Shown piece after piece: positions 28,276 to 34,143 of a stretch of 34,143 nucleotides of DNA. Made by a program: the position numbers and the translations under genes. Numbering within the stretch: position 1 is the stretch's first letter; each line of letters starts with the position of its first letter. The notes beneath the pieces are model-generated. The model had not been told where the DNA came from. It did no database searches and saw nothing but the letters and a program-made list of their open reading frames with translations. This DNA is from Candidatus Nitrosomarinus sp. (GTDB taxonomy: Archaea; Thermoproteota; Nitrososphaeria; Nitrososphaerales; Nitrosopumilaceae), in contig REGF01000003.1 of assembly GCA_003702465.1 (NCBI GenBank), forward strand, positions 1 through 34,143, read 5' to 3'.

Positions 28276-29721
28276 TTGAATTCTACACAAGTTCTACAAA
28301 CTATTAAAGATGAAAACATATCTTTTATCGATTTTTGGTTTGTTGATATTTTTGGTGAACTCCATAATGTCGGTATGCCGAGTTATGCAATTGATGAAAA
28401 TAGTTTCGTAAATGGTCTTGAAAAACTAGACGCTAGTTCAATTGTTGGATTCAAATCTGTAAATAATTCTGATATGATTTTAATGCCAGATCCAAATTCA
28501 TTCAAAATTTTACCTAGTGATTATGATCCAGGTCATAGAAAAAATGCAAGAATTTTTTGTGATCTATATGATGGTAGTACAAATAAAGAATCACGTTACA
28601 ATAGAGATTCTAGAGGAATTGCACATAAAGCAACTGAAAAACTTTCAGAATTTGGATTTACTCATACGAATTGGGGTCCTGAAATAGAATTTTTTGTTTT
28701 TGATTCAATTAGTGTTTATCCTTCACCATATGCTGCAACTCATTCAGGTGGTGGTTCAGGTTATTCGATCGAATCAAAAGAATCACCATGGGCAAAAGGA
28801 AATGTAAGTACTGCAATTGATATCAAAGAAGGATATTATCCATCACAACCAAAAGATACACTTGAGGGATTTAGAAAAGATGTTTGTGATGATTTGTATA
28901 ATTATTTTGGAATTAAAATTGAAGCTGAACATCATGAAGTAGCAACCTCAGGGCAATGTGAAATCAATTTAGTTTATGATGAAATGATTGGAATGGCAGA
29001 TAATGTAATTGCAGTAAAAAATTTAGTTAAAGTCAAAGCTAAACGAAAAAATAAAGTTGCAACTTTTATGCCAAAACCAATTTTTGGTGATAATGCATCA
29101 GCTATGCACACACATCAGAGTTTATGGAAAGATGAAACTAATGTCATGTATGATCATGATGATAATGTTGCTCAAATGAGTCAAACTGGAAGATATTATA
29201 TCGGTGGAATACTAAGTCATGCTTCTGCACTATGTGCAATTTCAAATCCTACCACTAATTCTTACAAGCGACTTGTTCCAGGATTTGAAGCACCAGTTAA
29301 CGTTTGTTGGGGATTAGCAAATCGTTCAACAGCAATTAGAGTTCCAATGTATAACAGAAATCAGGAAAAAAGTAAAAGAATTGAATATCGTGTACCAGAT
29401 CCTACTGCTAATATCTATCTTTTAGAAGCTGCATTACTTTTAGCAGGATTAGATGGAATTAAAAATAAAATTGATCCTGGTGATCCTATTGAAGAAAATG
29501 TTTACAAACTTTCAACAGAAAAGAAAAGAGAATATAACATTGGTTCTTTGCCTGTATCATTGAAAGGTTCATTAGATTCTCTTGCTAGTGATTCCAAATT
29601 TTTAGAACAGATATTTACAAAAGACTTCCTTGACACTTACACTGAATTGAAATACAAAGAATATACTGCATTTGCACAAACTCCTACTGCATGGGAAGTT
29701 TCTATGTATGCAGATGCATAA
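28276..29721 (+). CDS. Second, divergent glutamine synthetase-family protein
   Basis: 481 aa, TTG start; LDASSIVGF, NWGPEIEFFVFD, HHEVATSGQCEINL, FGDNASAMHTHQSLW, NPTTNSYKRLVPGFEAP, NRSTAIRVP, EYRVPDPTANIYL. Confidence 0.92.
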   Translation: MNSTQVLQTIKDENISFIDFWFVDIFGELHNVGMPSYAIDENSFVNGLEKLDASSIVGFKSVNNSDMILMPDPNSFKILPSDYDPGHRKNARIFCDLYDGSTNKESRYNRDSRGIAHKATEKLSEFGFTHTNWGPEIEFFVFDSISVYPSPYAATHSGGGSGYSIESKESPWAKGNVSTAIDIKEGYYPSQPKDTLEGFRKDVCDDLYNYFGIKIEAEHHEVATSGQCEINLVYDEMIGMADNVIAVKNLVKVKAKRKNKVATFMPKPIFGDNASAMHTHQSLWKDETNVMYDHDDNVAQMSQTGRYYIGGILSHASALCAISNPTTNSYKRLVPGFEAPVNVCWGLANRSTAIRVPMYNRNQEKSKRIEYRVPDPTANIYLLEAALLLAGLDGIKNKIDPGDPIEENVYKLSTEKKREYNIGSLPVSLKGSLDSLASDSKFLEQIFTKDFLDTYTELKYKEYTAFAQTPTAWEVSMYADA

Positions 29722-29775
29722 CTGGTACAAATATCAAAAATAACACTTTTAAAATTTGAATTAAATTTTTTTATT

Positions 29776-30453
29776 ATGAATTACAAACTTTTCTTTCTTT
29801 CATTATTATTGATTCCTAGTTTTACTGGAATTGTATATGGACATACTGTTGATGGAATAGGAGATTACCGTATAGAAATTGGTTGGATGAATGAACCAGT
29901 TGTTTCTGGAGAAACAAATGCTCTTGAATTGTATGTGAGTCCACTTACTGCATGTCCAGATATCCCTACTCTCTTAGAATGTGCAAATTCTCAAGAATTT
30001 GAAAATGGTATTGATGGATTAAGAAAAATGCTTAAAGTTCAATTTGTTTATGATAAAACAGAAACAATTACTCTTCCATTAACTGCAGATCATGATGTGC
30101 CAGGAAAATATTATGCTTTCATTACGCCTACAATTTCTGGATATTATCAAGCAAATCTTATTGGAAAAATTTTAGAAACTCCTGTGAATTTATCACTGCA
30201 TCCACCACCAATTGCAGAAAGATCATATATTGAATTTCCTCAATCAGCAGACTTGGCTTTAACAGAAGTTATTGATGATAATTCAAAACTTGAACAAAAA
30301 ATTGAAACTTTAGAAAATACTATAAAAAATCTAGAAACCTCTAATAATCAATTGAAAGATCAAATTGATGGATATTTTGTAATGGTACTGCCAATAGGAA
30401 TTATTGGAATAATTATTGCTATAATTGCTTTAATTAAAACACGAAGAAGTTAA
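29776..30453 (+). CDS. Secreted beta-domain protein with coiled coil and C-terminal TM anchor
   Basis: 225 aa; signal peptide MNYKLFFLSLLLIPSFTGIVYGH; coiled coil LEQKIETLENTIKNLETSNNQLKDQI; TM VLPIGIIGIIIAIIALI. Confidence 0.75.
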   Translation: MNYKLFFLSLLLIPSFTGIVYGHTVDGIGDYRIEIGWMNEPVVSGETNALELYVSPLTACPDIPTLLECANSQEFENGIDGLRKMLKVQFVYDKTETITLPLTADHDVPGKYYAFITPTISGYYQANLIGKILETPVNLSLHPPPIAERSYIEFPQSADLALTEVIDDNSKLEQKIETLENTIKNLETSNNQLKDQIDGYFVMVLPIGIIGIIIAIIALIKTRRS

Positions 30454-30557
30454 TTTTTTAGTATTTTTTATTAAATTTCCAAATCATTGATATTCTGTAA
30501 TTTAATAAACTACAAGTATAGGAAAATGATTACAGATCCTAACTAGGTTGATAAAAA

Positions 30558-31706
30558 ATGGTAGAATCTAATTATGATATTTTAGGTATTGTAGAAGGAA
30601 CTACTGAAAAAGAGATTAGAGATGCATTTAGAAGATTAGCTTTACAATTCCACTCAGATCGAGGTGGAGAAAATGAACAATTTATAAAAATCAAACAAGC
30701 ATACGACGATCTAAAAATTGGAAAAAAATATCCTGATACAGATATTGAAAAAATCAAAAATTCAAAGGTTTATTCTGATGAAAGTGAAGAAGACGTTAGA
30801 AGAAAAAATCAGATTTTAGGTCAAGAATTATCAAAAGAAATGCAAACTGCTGAAGAATGGGCATCTGCTTTAAATCGTTCAAATATTACAGGTACTAGAT
30901 TATTTGGTTCAAAAACTCTTGGTGAAATTGAATTAGAAAGAAAAGCAACAGGTACATTATCTATTAAAGGTAATTTTATGGCTGGAAGTTTAACTTACGA
31001 TGGACCAATAATTATGCAAGGAAGTATTACTAGCCCCTCCTGGACTCAAGAATACAAAACTAATATTCACTTAACAAAAGGTGATTTCAAATTCATTGAT
31101 CCTTTAGAAAATAAATACAAAATTGATAATGGAGCACAAATTATTGTAGATAATGGAAATGCTGTTGTAGGTAATATTTATGGTAGAAAATTTAGAGTTG
31201 AAGATAAAGAAGGTAGAGTAGGAGTTTTTAAAATTCAAGAACATAGAACAAGTGTCTCAGCATTAAACGGTAAAATTGTTGCCGAAAATATTGTTGATAC
31301 TGTATCTTTAGATGCAGATTCAATTATTGTTTTAAATGTTGAAGAAGATGCAATACTTTCTGCACGAGAGATTTTGTTTTATGGTAGTAAGTTAACTTAT
31401 GATTGTGTAATTAAATTAAAACAAAATGGATCAATTAGATTTTTTGAAACTTTTTCCATCCAAGGATTAAGTGGAGATGCAATAATTGAATTAGAAAATG
31501 GTAAAAAAATTAGATTATTTGATCTTAAAACTAAAAAAATTAAAGACTTAGCTGATGAATTTGTTCCTCATAAAGAAAATTACAACAAAGATGCTACTAT
31601 GGTAGGAAATGGGTTTACAATTACTTATGATATGTTGAATAATCTATCTAAGAAACCAACTAAAAAATCAAATTGGAAATCTAAATTCAAATTTTCAAAA
31701 GATTAA
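30558..31706 (+). CDS. J-domain-like protein (HSD variant) fused to a large beta-rich domain
   Basis: 382 aa; YDILGIVEGTTEKEIRDAFRRLALQFHSDRGGENEQFIKIKQAYDDL then repeated short beta-like segments up to about residue 330. Confidence 0.83.
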   Translation: MVESNYDILGIVEGTTEKEIRDAFRRLALQFHSDRGGENEQFIKIKQAYDDLKIGKKYPDTDIEKIKNSKVYSDESEEDVRRKNQILGQELSKEMQTAEEWASALNRSNITGTRLFGSKTLGEIELERKATGTLSIKGNFMAGSLTYDGPIIMQGSITSPSWTQEYKTNIHLTKGDFKFIDPLENKYKIDNGAQIIVDNGNAVVGNIYGRKFRVEDKEGRVGVFKIQEHRTSVSALNGKIVAENIVDTVSLDADSIIVLNVEEDAILSAREILFYGSKLTYDCVIKLKQNGSIRFFETFSIQGLSGDAIIELENGKKIRLFDLKTKKIKDLADEFVPHKENYNKDATMVGNGFTITYDMLNNLSKKPTKKSNWKSKFKFSKD

Positions 31707-31770
31707 AGAATTGAAAATAAGTTGACTTAATTAAAAATAATAAAAAGAAATTAAAAATTGTAGAACTAAT

Positions 31771-32082
31771 CTAATCGATTAATTCAGTCCAACCTTTGAC
31801 GAAGACTGAGTTCTTGTAGAGTGGAACTGGTTGTCCAACTGTAAAGTCCATTGGTCTCATCCAAAAGATTGCTTTTGTTGGGCATACACCGATGCATGCA
31901 CCATCAGAAATACATCTTTCTGGGTAGAAGACAAATGCTTTACCTCTCTTCCAGCCTTCAACTGGTTTTACTCTAAGGACATCAGGACCAAGTGTTGTAC
32001 AGATTTCTACACAGAGTGCACATCCGATACACATTTGTTCACTTATGTCTGGAATAATTCCTACTGGCATAACAAAATTCAA
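31771..32082 (-). CDS. Dicluster ferredoxin, one half with CxxDxxC
   Basis: 103 aa; CIGCALCVEIC and CISDGACIGVCP. Confidence 0.9.
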   Translation of the reverse strand: MNFVMPVGIIPDISEQMCIGCALCVEICTTLGPDVLRVKPVEGWKRGKAFVFYPERCISDGACIGVCPTKAIFWMRPMDFTVGQPVPLYKNSVFVKGWTELID

Positions 32083-32095
32083 TCGAGATTCGTGC

Positions 32096-32106
32096 TTAAT
32101 ATAATT
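32096..32106 (-). promoter_or_regulatory. TATA-like element of the ferredoxin gene
   Basis: Minus strand taaattatattaag about 15-25 nt before ATG 32082. Confidence 0.4.
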
Positions 32107-32124
32107 TACCTAGATTTTTTGAGC

Positions 32125-32157
32125 TATAACGGCGTTTCAAATTTTATAACGGCGTTT
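32125..32157. repeat. Paired 13-bp direct repeats upstream of the ferredoxin gene
   Basis: tataacggcgttt at 32125-32137 and 32145-32157, 20-bp offset. Confidence 0.85.
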
Positions 32158-32160
32158 GAA

Positions 32161-32775
32161 TTAGATCGCTTGATTTTGTTCTTTTGATTTATTCTGATCG
32201 TTATCAATAATTCTGATCGTTAGATTATTTTCAATTTTTTTTAGATAGTAAACGTTTGTTTCAGATAATTTCATTATGTGTTTACCTCCAGGAGACAAAA
32301 TCCATTCAAAACTATCATTTTTTTTTGCCATTCCAGTAACCACTATAGAACAATCACTTTGTTTACCTAATGCTGAAAGTAACATTAAACATGAATTAAC
32401 AAATCTCGCAGATTCTAAATCATCAAAAAGATTGTAAATTCCATTAAATGAATCAATAATAATCAAAAATTCTTTTTCTGAAATTTTACAAATAATATCT
32501 GATAATCTTTCTTTCCAATCAAGCTTATTTGGTCTAAAAATCATCAAATTTTCTTTTTGTTCAATCATTTTTGATTCAATATATCCTGAATATAACAAAT
32601 CCATGTCTACAAAAATAATTGGATTTTTTTCAGAAATAATTATTTTATTTAAAAATTCTATTTTATGAAATGAATTTGAACACAAAACTAGGCTGGGTAC
32701 ATTTTTTTTAAATTCATTTTGGAAATATTCTAGATTATCATTTAGATTTATCTCAGGATTTTTATCCAACAACAA
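32161..32775 (-). CDS. RecA/KaiC-like fold protein lacking a recognisable P-loop
   Basis: 204 aa; strand-helix pattern SLVLCSNSFHKIEFLNKIIISEKNPIIFVDMDL, Walker B-like EFLIIIDSF, SIVVTGMAKKNDSFEWILSPGGKHIMKL. Confidence 0.6.
   Translation of the reverse strand: MLLDKNPEINLNDNLEYFQNEFKKNVPSLVLCSNSFHKIEFLNKIIISEKNPIIFVDMDLLYSGYIESKMIEQKENLMIFRPNKLDWKERLSDIICKISEKEFLIIIDSFNGIYNLFDDLESARFVNSCLMLLSALGKQSDCSIVVTGMAKKNDSFEWILSPGGKHIMKLSETNVYYLKKIENNLTIRIIDNDQNKSKEQNQAI
32191..32222. repeat. 13-bp direct repeats within the RecA-like gene 3' end, 19-bp offset
   Basis: attctgatcgtta at 32191-32203 and 32210-32222. Confidence 0.85.
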
Positions 32776-32798
32776 AGTAGGATTTTACAGATATAATA

Positions 32799-33950
32799 AT
32801 GAATTTGATGTCAAAGGATATTTCTGGTGATTTTCCTGTTTCAAATAAAATCTATTTGAACAATGCATCTGTTTCTTTGATGCCTTTACAGAGCATTAAT
32901 GCCATGAATGATTTTTTGATTTCATATAATTCATCAGGTCCTGATTCTAAAGAATCAGCAAAATTAATTGAAGAAAAACTCAATAATGTAAGAAAAATTA
33001 TTGCAAAAATAATTTGTTGTAATCCTAAAGAAGTAATTTTAACTCAAAGTACTACTGATGGAATTAATATTGTTGCTAATGGTTTATCTTTTGATGAGAA
33101 CTCTAATATCGTAATTAGGGGAATGACTCATGAACATCATTCTAATTTTTATCCATGGATTAAATTAAAAAATAAAATTTCAGTAAGAAATATTCCAATT
33201 GATTCAAATGGATTTTTCAAATTAGATGATTTGAAATCAAATCTAGATAAAAATACAAAATTAGTAGCTATAAGTCATGCACTGTATAACACTGGTTCTA
33301 TTTTACCTGCAGAAAAAATTTCTACTGCAATCAATAAACAAATACCATTTTTTATTGATAGTGCACAAACAATTGGGTGTATTGGTACGCATGATGTATC
33401 AAAATTAGGTTGTGATTTTATGTCATTTAATGGGTCAAAATGGTTATGTGGACCAATGGGGACAGGTTTGTTTTATTGTAAAAAGGAATCAAGTGAATTA
33501 TTAGAACCAAAAACTATTGGAGGTGAATCTGCAATTATTGAAAATGATAATAATTTAGTTTTCAAGGAATTACCTGAAAAATTTCAAACTGGTTTTAGAA
33601 ATTATGTTGGTATTGTTGGATTAGAATCTTCAGTAAAATATCTACTAAATTTTGGTATGGAAAATATTCGCAAAAAAAACCAAAAACTATCTAATCTGTT
33701 TAGAGATGAATTAGAAAAAATCTCTAATGTTGTTTTATACGGGCCTGATGATCCTGAACAACGTACCAGTATTGTTTCATTTAATATCAAAAATTTTGAT
33801 CCTGAAAAAGTTGTAGAAAAACTTGAAAAACAAAATATTATTTTAGCAGTAAGAGAAATAATGGAAAAAAAGATTATTCGTGTATCTCCTCATTTTTTTA
33901 ATAACGAATCTGATATGTTAAAAGTAATTGATGAAATTAGAAAATTATAG
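32799..33950 (+). CDS. Class V aminotransferase-fold PLP enzyme (lacks the desulfurase Cys loop)
   Basis: 383 aa; TQSTTDGINIVANGL, HEHHSNFYPW, SHALYNTGSILP, DSAQTIG, SFNGSKWLCGPMGTG PLP-Lys, RVSPHFFNNESDM. Confidence 0.87.
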   Translation: MNLMSKDISGDFPVSNKIYLNNASVSLMPLQSINAMNDFLISYNSSGPDSKESAKLIEEKLNNVRKIIAKIICCNPKEVILTQSTTDGINIVANGLSFDENSNIVIRGMTHEHHSNFYPWIKLKNKISVRNIPIDSNGFFKLDDLKSNLDKNTKLVAISHALYNTGSILPAEKISTAINKQIPFFIDSAQTIGCIGTHDVSKLGCDFMSFNGSKWLCGPMGTGLFYCKKESSELLEPKTIGGESAIIENDNNLVFKELPEKFQTGFRNYVGIVGLESSVKYLLNFGMENIRKKNQKLSNLFRDELEKISNVVLYGPDDPEQRTSIVSFNIKNFDPEKVVEKLEKQNIILAVREIMEKKIIRVSPHFFNNESDMLKVIDEIRKL

Positions 33951-34143
33951 ATTTTCTTGTTCTTCAATAACCATCATAGTTAGCGTTGATTGTACTTTAC
34001 TAATTTTTCTAATTTTATTTGTGATTATTGCTCTTAGTTTTTCTGCATCATCTGATGAGATTTTTAAAACAATATCATATACTCCATAAACTCCTCTTAC
34101 TTCGTATTCCACATTTTCATCAGATAGAATTTGTTTAATTTCA
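33945..34143 (-). CDS. Lrp/AsnC-type ligand-binding domain protein, 5'-truncated by the window edge
   Basis: Manual reverse translation: EIKQILSDENVEYEVRGVYGVYDIVLKISSDDAEKLRAIITNKIRKISKVQSTLTMMVIEEQENL*; RAM domain pattern. Confidence 0.8.
   Translation of the reverse strand, partial: EIKQILSDENVEYEVRGVYGVYDIVLKISSDDAEKLRAIITNKIRKISKVQSTLTMMVIEEQENL

Noticed and set aside
13126-29721. The two glutamine synthetases as a recent duplication
   Set aside because: The proteins differ substantially, including active-site loops, so they are old paralogues rather than a recent copy.
1-34143. Mobile elements, CRISPR arrays, restriction or toxin-antitoxin defence islands
   Set aside because: No transposase, integrase, cas, methylase/endonuclease pair or spaced palindromic repeat array was seen. 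The AbrB-like gene has no adjacent toxin ORF.

Overview
The window looks like chromosomal DNA from an ammonia-oxidising archaeon (Thaumarchaeota/Nitrososphaeria, Nitrosopumilus-like). I infer this from low GC content and archaeal families such as PolD, Orc1/Cdc6, GINS, GGGP synthase, thermosome and archaeal CCA-adding enzyme. It is a dense core-genome region. I saw no mobile elements, CRISPR arrays or rRNA. Main content: (1) a replication neighbourhood with PolD small subunit DP1, Orc1/Cdc6, PolD large subunit DP2 and a GINS subunit; the orc1/cdc6 upstream region carries two near-identical ORB-like repeats, an inverted partial third copy and an AT-rich spacer, so it is a candidate replication origin; (2) a tRNA-maturation neighbourhood with tRNA-Pro(GGG), CCA-adding enzyme, ThpR, RNase Z, a TrmG10-like methyltransferase and an atypical kinase; (3) a cluster of an MscS-like channel, a KamA-family radical SAM aminomutase with altered substrate-site residues, and a second divergent glutamine synthetase, which I propose as a possible beta-glutamate/beta-glutamine osmoadaptation module; (4) several divergent family members: a J-domain protein with HSD instead of HPD, a RecA/KaiC-like protein without a P-loop, a class V aminotransferase without the desulfurase Cys loop, and a ferredoxin with CxxDxxC. 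Short direct repeats in intergenic regions look like regulator-binding sites. All family calls come from reading the sequence; no searches were run.
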